Assembly (NCBI GenBank): GCA_026008535.1
Contig: BRKX01000001.1
Location: 74,226,317 to 74,290,316, forward strand
Direction: 5' to 3'
DNA: 64,000 nucleotides
From: Perilla frutescens
Taxonomy: Eukaryota > Streptophyta > Magnoliopsida > Lamiales > Lamiaceae
Shown: in pieces, positions 10,901 to 22,643 of the stretch
Position numbering within the stretch: the first letter of the stretch is position 1
Layout of the letters: each line of letters opens with the position of its first letter
Position numbers and translations under genes: made by a program
The notes under the pieces: generated by a model
What the model saw: the letters and a program-made list of their open reading frames with translations, nothing else
Told to the model about the DNA's origin: nothing
The model's database searches: none

Positions 10901-12535
10901 ATCTTTGGTTTGAGTATGATTTGTGCAACCCAGAAAGAAAATGAACTGGAAAAAAAACAGCACCTGAGAACTAGACAACTAGTATCATCAACATTCCCCA
11001 GATCTCATGTCACCATACAGAATACTATATTATTACTTAATGTAATATTTATATTTTTATCTTCCCGACGAATATGTTCTGAAACAGTCAATATTTGTTT
11101 CTGCTTCAGGCAATGAATATACTCTGCAGTGTATATCTTCTCGAGGGAAAAAGTATTAGAGAAACAACTGCATAAAGGACCTCACATGCTCCAACACAGC
11201 CAAAAAAAAATCACTAAATTATGAGAATACAGACCATGACTTTTTTATTCACGTAAAGACAGTAAGAAGCCAACTCCCCTAGTTATCCCTAGAAGATGAG
11301 TGCAGCAATAAAATATTCATACAATCTTCCCAAGATCTAGGTAACGTAGATGATAATTAAAAAAAGCGCAGAGGCAATCACCGAAATATAAAGTAAGAAA
11401 ATCAGATCCATTTCAATTCCTCAGTGCCACCTCATATATACCATTAATAGACTAAACCACACAACACACAAACCAAAAACCGGCGTGCATGAAACCCTAA
11501 GCTGTGTATCCGCCGCCAAGAAAATCCATAAAAATGTAAAATGTAAAAAACCATAATATTACAAGCGTGTGCGAGTATCCAAATATAATCCCTTGTATAA
11601 AATGAAATGCATTAGAAAAAAACAGGAAAAATACATAACACCTAAATCTCGAGTAAAACTGTAAAAGGATAACCTCCATTAAACTAATAATCTCTCTGTC
11701 GGTGAATATAAATTTTGATCTAACTTTCAAGCCAAACACAAATCTTGAATTCACGAAAAAAAAATATTTTTATATTTCCTTGGTTAAAAATAAGAAGTAT
11801 TTGTCCAAAAAGGCAGTTGCTACAGTAAATATTCTAGTAGCTTTATAGCAAAACTGCAAAAGGTGTGATTGTGTATACAAATTCACGTTTGCAGCTAAAA
11901 CAATCTCTCTAAAAAGTGAACTTAAATAATAACTCACCAACCATCAAACGTCAAATAAGCCAAAAACGGAATCATAAAACCCCCAAAAAAAATCATCTTT
12001 CTACTAATGAGCGGCAACCCATTTTATCACCCCGTTCATTTATCACCAATATACCACATACCATAAAAATCTAGCTACATTTAGAAATTTACCAACAAAA
12101 AAAAAGAAAGAACTTCCAACAACCCTTCGCAAGCTTATCAATACTCAGCAGCAAAAACAGAGCGCAAATCAACAAGCAAGCAACCAGAAACAAACACACT
12201 CACACACACCAACACAGCACAACCACCACAAACTGAAACCGAAACTCAGATCTGGGCAAATTCAACAGAGATCTAAAACAGCTCTAACCCTCGGAAATAG
12301 CGTTCTGGATCTCGGCGCACTTCGCCACGACGTTCTGGTCATTCATGCCTTCCTCCTCCTCAATCAAGTAGTCCCCATACCCATTCTTCCCGTTCTTCGC
12401 CGCCCCATCCCCGCCGCGCTCCGCCGACACCCTCACGCGGGAGACGAAGTACCACTGAACGAGCGAGAAGATGATTCCGACGACGGCGCACACCGGAATC
12501 ACGATCTCCGTACCCAGATCTGACAGCAATGCCAT
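7936..12535 (-). CDS. AVP1: Vacuolar H+-pumping pyrophosphatase (type I, AVP1-like), 8 exons, one-base frameshift in exon 6
   Basis: CDS exons, in order of translation: 12289-12535, 10161-10735, 9704-10083, 9351-9437, 8914-9244, 8415-8826, 8248-8307, 7936-8142. All junctions are GT-AG. The product is the multi-membrane-spanning tonoplast pump that uses PPi hydrolysis to acidify the vacuole. The PPi-binding loop DVGADLVGKVE, then PEDDPRNPA and ADNVGDNVGDIAG, are intact, as are DAYGPISDNAGGIAEM, the late Asp-rich loop (NTGGAWDNAKKYIE, IGDTIGDPLKDTSGPS) and the C-terminus ATHGGLLFKLF. Start: MALLSDLGTEIVIP. Twelve upstream codons in the same frame are leader. Exon lengths sum to 2299, one more than a multiple of three. 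The excess is in exon 6, where five Ts stand in place of the four that GGT TTT GCC needs (8820-8824). Without it the protein is 765 residues. As written, a TGA follows at 8743-8745, after 567 codons. Everything else is intact, so an assembly indel is at least as likely as a dead allele. The first intron is 1.55 kb. Confidence 0.93.
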
Positions 12536-12694
12536 TCTCACCGGAACCCTAACTAACTCGCCGGAATACACCGGGATAATTAAAAAAAATTGAAAAAAAA
12601 TTGAAATGGGAAAAAAAGCGGTGAAAATGAGAGAGAGTGTATGAGAGAGAAACTCACGAATTTGAGGAGGTTTTCGAGCAAGGCGGGTGAAGGA

Positions 12695-12702
12695 TATTTA
12701 TA
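12695..12702 (-). promoter_or_regulatory. TATA box of the proton pump gene
   Basis: TATAAATA on the minus strand in the context CCTATAAATATCC, about 160 bp upstream of the pump ATG. A GA-rich leader lies between them (12629-12655). Confidence 0.6.
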
Positions 12703-12719
12703 GGATTAAAAAAAAACAT

Positions 12720-14623
12720 TTGTAAAATTCCTGAGATAATAGGTAGTGTTACTCTACGCGAAGGTGCACCCTAACTAATCTGCTCCTTCCATATATTCCA
12801 AATAGGAATTGAATATTCCTCCTACTTTTTATTTCCCCATTTGTCAAATATTTTTTTTAACTATATTTATTGTTTGGGATATTTGTGACTAAATATTTTA
12901 CATTTAATAATTACTTCTTAGTTCATTTGGATAAGACAAGATTACAAGATTCTTGACACGTCACTAATGACAAAATCCTTTTTTTTTATCGAAATGAAAT
13001 AATATTTCACAAATATGTGTTTTACTTTTTGGAAAATGGCTAATGAGATCTTATTATCTTATTTGTGAAATATAATATATGTCATATATCTTCATAAAAT
13101 AAGATGTCTACAATAATTAAAATTACAAAATTATTTGTAATAATATCTTTAAATCTTCTTGTTCTAATTTTACATTTTTTTTTTAATTAAGATCTTATAT
13201 GATGGATAATGACAGTGGCGATGACGATGCGGATAAACTTTTGACAGTCCTACGGATAATAATCTTGCATAATTTAACTTATTATTTTTTTAACTCCATT
13301 TATTATTGGGTGATTGGATGTTATTAAGGCAAAATGCGATCTAAATGGTAATGTAAATAAATTTGGTACAAGCATAAAATTTATCAAAATAAATACGTGC
13401 ATTGATTAATTAATTTTTTTATTTATTTATTTATCTATCAAATGATTTGTGTTCAAGTCCAAATATCTATATAAAAATATAAAGTCCGAATTTGAAATGC
13501 AATTTGAAACTCTAAGTTAAATTTAAATAACCTAGTGTTCAATTTAAATCAATTTATTTACATATCTATTGGCTAAAAAGTGGAATGTGAGTTTTTTTTT
13601 TTTTTGTTATTGGTAAATTATATACCATTATTTTATACTTTCAAGCACGTTAAATACATTTTCTTAAAATTATGTTTGAGAAATGGGAATGTGATTACAT
13701 ATTTTAGAAGTAGGGAGTGATTTTCGTTAAGAGAAAATATAGGATCTAAAATTTACTCATTTAGTTACTTGATTATTGGTATGGGATCATCATCAAAAAA
13801 TAAATGTTGCTTTCATGTTACATTATTTAGATCAATGTCACATTATAATCTAACAAACTGATTAAATAGGGCAACACCATAATACATATTACACTTTATT
13901 TAGAACTTTATCATGAAAAAAAGGGTTTAATTTTTAATTTAAAGGGTTTATTTATTTATTTTTTGAATTAATGTATTATTTTTGAAGTGTTTATATTATA
14001 TTTTTTGGGGTTCGTTTGTTTTTTTTTTTCGTCGGGTTACTTTTAATTATTTGGAGTATATTTTTAATTTTTTGAGGGGGGTTTGTTTCTACTTTTTTGT
14101 TGGAATTTATTCTTAATTTATTATTTCGGTCTATTTCTAATTTATTAGGCTTACTTTTTTTATTATTATGGTTTACTTCTTTTTTATCTAGGCTTTTTAT
14201 TTGATTTATTTTGTGGAATATTTTGGGTTTATTTGTTGTTTTTTAAGAATTTTAATCAAATTAAGACGGTAATAATGACTGTATTTGCATCAATTTAGTC
14301 AATTTTAATAGATTGCATTGGGACCTAAATTACGAAGCTATAAATGCTATAAAATCACGTATTTCGATTTTTTTATTAAATCTCAATAAATCATTTATGT
14401 AGTGATTTGACAAAAATATAATATAAAAATATAGAATAAATATCTTTTTTTTTTTTGCATTAGATGTATAATTTTAATCATCAACATCCTAAAACAATAG
14501 CAGTAGTTTTTATATTTAAGATCTTAAATTAATAGATAACACATTTTTCAAGTCCTAAGATTAACTTTTCTCAAACAAAAAAAAAAAATGATAAAATACT
14601 TATTATAGACAATATTTAGTTAT
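12720..14623. other. AT-rich intergenic spacer
   Basis: Upstream flank of the pump gene. It has T- and A-runs and no recognisable exon. The stretch 13920-14230 is strikingly T-rich on the + strand. Confidence 0.5.
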
Positions 14624-14891
14624 TCACCCCGTTTCGTTTTGATTGTTGTTTTATGAGTTTTATTTTGTGTCAAAGACTCAAAATATTTGTTGTTATAGAT
14701 ATTTTCACACCATTACTCCCAATTTTAACCCTACAAATATTTGGAGGGAGGAATTTTTGTCAACTTTTTAAGAAAATATAAGGGAGTAATATTTTATTTG
14801 ATATAAAATGAAGGGATATATTCGTCCAAAAAATTAATTATTAATTCTAAATTAAAATTTTAAAATAATAAATATTATTAAACGGAGGAAG
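14624..14891. mobile_element. Degenerate Stowaway-like MITE
   Basis: The left end CACCCCGTTTCGTTTTG and right end AAACGGAGGAAG followed by TA are inverted and flank about 270 bp of AT-rich sequence. The arms have diverged. Confidence 0.5.
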
Positions 14892-15425
14892 TATAATCGA
14901 AGATAATGTAACACGTGGATAAACTCATATAGGCGTAAGCTATTAATTAATAAAGAATCTTATCCATTGATTAATTTAGGGTGAATATTTTATAATCAAG
15001 ACTTGCCAAGTCTTACCCAAACTCAATCGTAACACATACACATATATATTTATATTATAATTCAAAATAAAATATTACAGTATGTTATTGATATATTCCT
15101 TTAAAAAACTAAATGATTAAAAGCAAATATTTAAATAATAATGATGATGATGTAGCACCATTTCTTTGTATACTTCAAATGGCTAGATTTACCGTTTACG
15201 TAGTCACGTCCACGGATTGACGTCGAGATCGATCGTGTCTCAAACTATTAATGTTGTAATAAAAATATCACGATCAATTGTGATTAAATTTATAAATTTA
15301 TCCCAAACGAGCAAATTTCAGCAACTGGAAATCTATGAAAATGAGCGTGGCTCGAAACAAATTTGGTAATTTGTCAATAGTTCGAGACCTATAATGTAAT
15401 TAATCACAACTTATGATACTTTTAT

Positions 15426-15954
15426 GGATAAATTTCATGTTACTCTCCTATATTTTTATGCAAAAAAAAAAAATACTATGTTTAATAAATAGTCTAAAAT
15501 TCCATTGTGTTGTGTATAATTCATCAAAAAAGGCCCCTTTTGATTAATACAAGATACATAAATGTATTTCATATTATTTGAAAATTACAGCATTTGATCA
15601 AACTACTATTTTTACAATTTCTGTATGATTTTTTAAATATAAACGATATTTTAAAACTGTAGTTCGACCGAATACTATAATTTTTAAATAATATTAAATA
15701 TATTTATATTTAAAACATAATACAAAACTTAGGAAATTATATAAATAATATAAAATATATTTCTCTATAACAAAAATTGTAAAGAAAAACAGATCCTACT
15801 ATCTTTATTAGCAAGTGTAATTCACTCTATTCAACAGTGATATTTTTTATGATTATACCTAGCAGAAGTGATTTTTAGACTATTTAATTTATTAAACACA
15901 TGATTATTAATTTTTTTTCCGGAAAATTACACGAAAATTATATGAAATTTACCC
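15426..15954. mobile_element. Mutator-type MITE, GGG(C/T)AAATTTCAT family, copy 1
   Basis: The left end is GGATAAATTTCATGTTAC and the right end complements GGGTAAATTTCATATAA. Flanking 9-bp duplications are TACTTTTAT (15417-15425) and TAATTTTAT (15955-15963), one mismatch. A 9-bp target duplication is the Mutator-superfamily signature. The inner repeat (GTATAATTCATCAAAAAAGG) is shared with the copy at 61769-62310. Confidence 0.8.
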
Positions 15955-15963
15955 TAATTTTAT

Positions 15964-16685
15964 GAAAGCATTTAAGATGTAATTAGTCAAATATTTTTAT
16001 TACAATTTTAATAGTTTTAACAAATAACGTGTAATTTTTCTTTAAATTAATTAGTGTCACAAAATTCTACGAAATTGGGTATGGATTAGGAGAAGGGGCA
16101 AATTGGGAATTTAGAAACAAAGAGGCGTAATTTCAACGCGTTAGCTTTTATTATCCTCAACAATCGTCTGACGTCAGCATTACGTGTCTTTGGAAATTTT
16201 ATCCACTCCATTTTTTTTATTTCCCTCCATTTTCATTTTTAGGTTGAACACCACTTTGCAATATATTAATTCATATTTACCATAAATTTTACATTATATA
16301 TATGGATATATATTACTATATTTATGTTATCTAGTGACGGATTTATAAAAAAATATTTGAAAATAACAATGTACAAGTCACATAAAAATATACATTTCCC
16401 TTCATCGGTAATGAGAGCGCCACCGGTCCACGATAAACAAATCTATAAAAAATATATTAGGGCCACAATACACCAAGCCCCGATTCTATCACATGACAAT
16501 TTTAAGTATAATGAAAGTAAAAGAGAATATAATGAATAAATAATAGTACTAGATAACATCAATAATTTTTTTTATAGTGTTAAGGTTGCGTTTGTGATAG
16601 GGGATTAGTAGAATCTCTTAATATTATGATTTAATTGAGTCAAAGTGTAAGAATTAAGAATCTCTTAATATTTTTTATAGTGTTT
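15964..16685. other. AT-rich spacer with a TGACGTCA palindrome
   Basis: No exon recognised. Around 16130-16200 base composition is more mixed and contains the 10-bp palindrome CTGACGTCAG (16168-16177), a bZIP-type site, followed by TACGTGTC. No gene start is visible within reach. Confidence 0.4.
16169..16176. promoter_or_regulatory. TGACGTCA bZIP-type motif
   Basis: A perfect CRE/C-box-like palindrome. Function is unproven because no gene follows within several kb. Confidence 0.25.
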
Positions 16686-16963
16686 TTTTGTTGTTTTATT
16701 TTTTTTATCTAGAATTAAGAATTAATTTTGTGGACAAATATATACATCCCTCATATATGCCTTAAAATCCAATTCATCTATATTTTCCTAAAAAATAACA
16801 ATATTTTCTCTCTCCATATATTATAGGTAAGTTATAATCAAGAAATCTTGTAGGATTTAAGAAGGTTAAAATTGGGAAAGAGGATGTCAAGTTATATAAA
16901 ACAAAAAACATTTTGAAACAAAAAAAAAATCTAAAACAAAAAACATTTCGAAACGGAGGTAGT
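16686..16963. mobile_element. Stowaway-like MITE, copy 2 (left end eroded)
   Basis: It is about 85% similar by eye to the element at 2092-2387: TCTAGAATTAAGAATTAATTTTG, then TCATATATGCC, AAGAAATCTTGTAGGATTT and GAGGATGTCAA. The right end CATTTCGAAACGGAGGTAG is intact. The left inverted end is missing. Confidence 0.7.
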
Positions 16964-17340
16964 AATCCGCAATTAATATTCCATTTTATGTTTCATTCAA
17001 TGTTTGGTAATTTTAAAAAAATTACATAAGAGTTGACTCAATTATATATTATGAAAAATATCAAATATTTAACAGTTACGAGTTACACTCGATATAAAAA
17101 AAAATATCAAACATTAAACGGGCTAGGACATGAAATGACTGAATGAGATAATAATTGTGGCACGTGAGATTTCACGCTACACATTTTTCTATGGTTTGCT
17201 GCCTATTTCACAATCAAATTTTAAATTTTTTCTTTCATTTTCAATTTTTTTATCATTTAGTTTAAGTTTAAAATTATGAATTAGAGTATATTATACTATA
17301 TTAGAGTATGCAACTATTTCTCAATATTTAATTAATAACT

Positions 17341-17724
17341 GGCTAAACCATCATTTATATCTCAAACTATTTTCATTTTCTTAAATCTATCTCAAACTAA
17401 TATTTTTATCAATTAAATATCATGCTATCAAAAAACTATCAAATCTATCCCCGATTACATTTTTAGGCAAAAAATTACCCAACGCTTTGGCTAAATATTT
17501 TGGTATTCTTCTTATGTTGTAGCCAAATCGACCATATCTATGACATAAAATCTTTATTCTAATTTTTTTTAAACTCTTTTAGGATCTGATTTTGGCCTAA
17601 AAATATACTCGGGGGATAGATTTGGTTAGTTTTTAATAGTTTAGGTATTTAATTCATAAAAATATTAGTTTGGGATAAATTTGATAAAATTGAAATAGTT
17701 TAGAATATAAATGATGGTTTAGCC
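17341..17724. mobile_element. Mutator-type MITE, GGCTAAACCATCATTTATAT family
   Basis: The inverted ends GGCTAAACCATCATTTATAT and ATATAAATGATGGTTTAGCC match perfectly over 20 bases and continue imperfectly to the centre. Flanks are TTAATAACT (17332-17340) and TTAATAATT (17725-17733), a 9-bp duplication with one mismatch. It is 384 bp and non-coding. Confidence 0.85.
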
Positions 17725-17733
17725 TTAATAATT

Positions 17734-20560
17734 CATTATTATGGTCGCTTTTTCAGATTAGAACTATAGTTTTTTAATTTAATTATTTGATGACAAATAT
17801 TGATTATGGTTAATTATGTTATAATTCATTTTCATTTCTATAACAATTAATATAAAATAACAAATTTAATAGTGTAAAAATGAATGAAACACACCAAAAA
17901 AAAAAATGTAACATGAAATTTGAACATACGATTTATTTCATCTTAGGTGCAGATGATGTATCTAAGTTTAGTTGGTTGTACTTGTATAAATCATAGACGA
18001 GTCGAATAAAATCCAATTTTATTTATTTATTTTTAAGACTACATTTCTTTACACATTTTAGGGTCATTAAATCTTTGAAATGTATGATCCATGTACTTTA
18101 AATCGAGCTACTCTATACTCTATACTATAGTGTATTTATGAGTAACGATTGTAAATTTATTTTAAATTTGGGTAAGTATTTAGAAATGCTTACCAGCCAA
18201 CCACCCTATCTTCCTTAGTAGGAGACCAACTTAATATATATATATATAGTTATATAATATGTATATTACTGACACCAATAATAAACTTTCATTTGTTACC
18301 AAATTATTCAATTCTCCAATGCCAGCTTTTCAAATAAAAATGTGACAACTCATTAAATATAGTCTATCTTGTTCCTTCACACAACCTCAATTTTAGTACT
18401 CCTTTGTACTATCTTAGTTTTTTTCTTTTAATTTTGAATAACTTGCTTCTATGTTGTAACGTAAATTCTTCTATACATAAGATGTACATCAGATGCAGGG
18501 CCGGCCCATAGGGGTGGTCAGGTGGGTCACTGATCATGGACCCATACGATGTACATCGAACGCATGTTGACTCGGGTAATGCGTTGATAAAAAAATCATC
18601 AAACACATGTAATACTTTTTAGGATACAAATGATAATTTCAATTTTTAGTGATATTTTTATTGTTACGATTGATATTGATTTTGACATTTTTTTTTAAAA
18701 AAATTCTGACCGATATTTTTAATGATACAAGTGATACTTTTTAATATTACGAATGATACTGATTTTAACGGGTTTTTTGGTTAACGCATTGACCGGGTCA
18801 AAGCCCGTTATTTTAAACGTAATTTTAAAGGACCTCAATTTTTACACACTCTTCAAATTCACCGTCGAAATATAAAACTTCAATGAAAGAAAAAAGAAAT
18901 GTTCGAGTAGAAAAAAAATAATTAGATGATAATTTTAAAATAATTTAAAAGAAATTGGACGAACAAATTTATTAAAAAATAAATAAATGTAGTGGGCTAG
19001 TTGTCAAAACTCTATACCTAGATCGCTACGAGGTCTAAATCCAAAGAAATTGAGCATCACACCAATTAGAATTTAGATCTAACTTATAATTTTTTAATAA
19101 ATAAATACGAAAATATATTTAATAACAATAAATCAATTTTCCTTGAGTCGTCAGCCTGAACATGCTCACATTGAGGAAGGATATACTACTATTTTTAGAT
19201 GATTTAAATTTTATTTTTTACCCAAATTTTAGAATACATTAATTTTATCACGTAAAATCTATATTAATCGTAGTATCGAAATTAGTCAATATCACATTAG
19301 CTCATATTATAAAACCCAAGTAATATCACTTACAATAGCGCAGCATATCGAAGTCAAGTTAAACCACAAATGCTAAAAGAGTATAATTTATAAGTCGAGT
19401 CAGGATTCGATTCCAAACTCTCACATCCAATTGTATATTTATTCTTTCATTGTTGTTAGACTGTTAGATTATGTTTTAATTCAAAAAATCTTAACATATC
19501 TTACGGATTTTGACTAGTAAAACGGTATCATGTAAAACTCCCCCACGCTCTATAAATATTAGAACAAGCAAAAATTCATAAAACGGGTTACAATTAAAAT
19601 CTAAACATAATGAAACACAAATAAAATTACAAACGTATCATTAAATATGAATTTTGATCATAATATTATATGTCTAATGAATTTTAACTTGTAAGAAAGA
19701 TGACTTTACACAAGTTTTTATGAAAATATAAGTTCTCGAACCTAATTTAATTTTATCTCTTTCAAATAAAAAATAATATTTTTATTCCTACAAAAAAAAA
19801 ATGCTCCATAAAATGGATCTATAAAAAAACAAAACCCATAAATAAATTGTGTTGGGCAACATATAAAAAATTAAAATTAGGATTTGATTTTGTGTTGAAA
19901 GGCGTGCAATCCTATCCCATCCATATATTTCCAAAACTTGCCATTTTTACCCTCCAAGTGGGATTTTTTTTAAATTTTTTTTTATCTAATCACTACTTTC
20001 CATTCGAGATTCTTGTTTATTTATTATTATTAATTTTGGTTGGGATAAATGAGGATTGATTAATTTTTATTTCGAGACAGTTTTCTTTTTATACAAAGAT
20101 TTCTATCGCTTTGATATTTTGTTGTTCATATAAACGTGTTTTTAGAAATAAAATTAGGCATTTTGATCATAAATTTTCAAAATTTGTAATCATTGAATCA
20201 ATCTATTAGGACATAAAGGTTCATTAAATTACAAAAAATAAAATAAAAAATCAATCAAACCATAAATCAAAGATGCCAAATCACAATCGAAGATGTTTCC
20301 TACCAAATTTGAGCTATCACGATTCCTCCTAAATTTATGGTGCACAAAATATTTTGATAGTCTACTCTAGGTACAATGTGAATTAAATATATAGAGAAAT
20401 AAAAATGTATTTATATTACATTCATTTGCGCAAGAAGAGTTTAAAATAATTTTATTGGTGAAGATAACAATAGGTCAGTTCCAAATGTGGGCCCACACTA
20501 ATTGTTTGGTGAATTTTAATGTCCCGCAATTTAAGGCCGAGAATCAAATCAAATAATTCG
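17734..20560. other. Gene-free AT-rich spacer
   Basis: No exon with recognisable homology. A GC-richer patch near 18497-18545 (GGGCCGGCCCATAGGGG) resembles the end of a plant transposon but no partner end was found. A small ORF over that patch has no homology I recognise. Confidence 0.45.
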
Positions 20561-20830
20561 ATACTCGACTCGTGTTCGTTTGTTAAAAATTTGTTTGAAC
20601 TCGATTCGATAAGGATATCAAACAAGCTTGAATATAATTTTATGTTCGATAAAATTTAAAGCTCGTCCCGAAATCGATAAGTAAAAATTGAATAAATAAA
20701 TGTAAAAATATCAAACTACTTGAGCTCGACCCGTGTTCGGCTTGATTTAAAGCTCGCTTGAGCTCGACGCGATATATAATCAAATAAACTCAAATATTAA
20801 TTTTGAAGCTCGATATCAGTTTGAATATAT
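20560..20830. repeat. Dispersed TCGAGCTCGA-type repeat, copy 1
   Basis: A clustered run of GCTCGA/CTCGACTCG/TCGAACT words in degenerate direct and inverted order. Similar clusters lie near 36.76-36.9, 45.66-45.9, 51.9-52.06 and 59.07-59.47 kb. Confidence 0.6.
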
Positions 20831-20924
20831 GTACATTAGGTCTCAACTCGACTTATTTACAATCTTACGCATTTTATCTATCTTGGGTAGGTCTTCAATT
20901 TATTACATGAGCGAGAGATACTTT

Positions 20925-21283
20925 ACTTTAAAAAGAAAAAAGTCAGAGTGGTTCAAGAATAAAATTTCAAACTCACAATGTTTGTCGAAATCCAATTTCC
21001 GAATAGGTATGATTTTTAAAATATAGTCTCATTCGAAAATGGATTAATTTTTGAACAAACATGGTGTGTTCATAAATATATTTTCGAGTGGACTTCGTTA
21101 ATTTTTGTTTAAGTATCGTTCGAAAACATAATTTTGAACATATCTAGACTGTTTGAAAACACGAGTTCGAATGTGACATAATTTTTATATCAGTAAGAGT
21201 TGTTAGACAAATTCATAACTGGTAAAATAAAATGAAAAATAATATGTGGTGCAAAAAATAAAAAAATATAGTGCAAATAGCAA
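20925..21283. mobile_element. MITE, TTCGAAC-rich family, copy B (inverted relative to copy A)
   Basis: The reverse complement of the left half of copy A (1047-1135) aligns with 21190-21283: GTGCAAATAG, then AAATAAAATGAAAAATAAT, TTCATAACT and AGTAAGAGTTGTTAGACAAA. The right half of A (1330-1430) aligns, reversed, with 20936-21040: AGAGTGGTTCAA, AATTTCAAACTCAC and ATGATTTTTAAAA. Confidence 0.7.
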
Positions 21284-21646
21284 ATCTCATTTATTATCGA
21301 AGTAGCAAAGTTAATGAACTTGTGGTTAAACATTGTTAATTTAAATTCAATCATCATTTTTTAGGTGTATTATCGAAGTATCGTACGTAATTTCTCTAAT
21401 GTATTTTGACTTTTTATGTAGTTTGCAGACTGTTGCATAGAAACGAGATTTTACGAGCGCGCTCGATTTTCACCTGCTTGACAGCCCACCGGCAAGTGCA
21501 ATGGGCCCATCTCCAAGCCCAATAAAGAATGGGCCCAATTGGGAGGGGACCATATTCTAGTTAATTATGGTGGCATGATAACATAGTAATATGATTATTT
21601 CATATTGATGATTTACATACACACATTATTTTCTAGGCCAATTAAG

Positions 21647-21979
21647 GGGAAAATACATTTTAATACCTGTTCTTTTAAAAATTAGCTCATTTTTTTTTTC
21701 AAAATTAACTAAACAGTAATCATTTTTTCAAAATATTTGCAAAGTTAATATTTTATCAATTTTACAGCCTGAAAATTACACATATTTGATTATATTTGAA
21801 GATTTCTTGATTGGATAATTTTTTTACGCGACTGAGAAAATAGGCATATTAAAATATAATCAATTGTGTACGTTTTTCGGGCACTATAATTGATTAGATG
21901 TTATATTTGTAAATTTTTTTAAAAGTGAGTACTGTTTTATTAGTTTAAAAAATGAGTTATTTAAAGAAAAAATATTTTA
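21647..21979. mobile_element. Fold-back MITE (family shared with 59.99-60.57 kb), copy 1
   Basis: It shares the order ATTTTAATACC, CAAAATTAACTAAACA, CTGAAAATTACAC, TTTCTTGATTGGAT and TTACGCGACTGAGAAA with the element at 60190-60569. It abuts the next MITE at 21980. Confidence 0.6.
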
Positions 21980-22334
21980 GGAGAATTGTTAATTCAAGAC
22001 CTGAAAGATGTATAATTTGTCAATACAGGATCCGTAAGATGGAACTATCAACTCATGACCTGAAAGATGATAATTATCAATCTAGAGCATAAAACATTAT
22101 GTATTTCGATTTCGTTTTCTTTTAATAATTCTTAATAATTTATTTACTTTATTTAATATATGATTAATAAATGAATTTTCATTGAAAAATAATATAAACT
22201 AAATAAAATTCATGATTTTTGAGATTCTAGATTGACAATTATCTTTTTTTCAAATCATAAATTGATAGTTTGCATCTTTCAGGTCCTAAATTAACAGATT
22301 ATCCATATTTCAGGTACTAAATTCACAATTCTCC
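21980..22334. mobile_element. Fold-back MITE, copy 2 of the 1.65-kb family
   Basis: The ends GGAGAATTGTTAATTCA and TAAATTCACAATTCTCC are inverted. Inside are repeated ACCTGAAAGATG against CATCTTTCAGGTCC. Flanking 9-mers AATATTTTA and ACAATTTTA agree at 7 of 9 positions, compatible with a Mutator-type target duplication. Confidence 0.7.
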
Positions 22335-22372
22335 ACAATTTTATTAACGAAAAACTAAATCTTATTATAATA

Positions 22373-22643
22373 CTCTCTCCGTCCTGATTATATAGTCCCT
22401 ATTACTATTTTGGGATTTTTCAATTATATAGTATCATTACTATAAATAACATTAATTTTCATGGTAATATACAAATACACCCTTATTAATTAATGAAAAT
22501 TTAAAACTTACAGATTAAAGTTTGAAAGTCATAAATATTAAATAAGAGTATTATTGAAAGTTTAGTTTTAATATCTTGTTTTCATAAATATTTTTAATCT
22601 ATGTACGAAGAGAAATAAGATTATATAATCGGGACGGATGGAG
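22373..22643. mobile_element. Stowaway MITE with TA target duplication
   Basis: The left end TA-CTCTCTCCGTCCTGATTATA and right end TATAATCGGGACGGATGGAG-TA are inverted, with a TA duplication at each side. It lies only 38 bp after the previous element. Confidence 0.85.

Noticed and set aside
16324..16539. 71-codon plus-strand ORF
   Set aside because: No homology, AT-driven composition, and in a transposon-rich spacer.
19395..19420. tRNA T-arm-like GGATTCGATTCC
   Set aside because: No acceptor stem, anticodon arm or D-arm could be placed around it.
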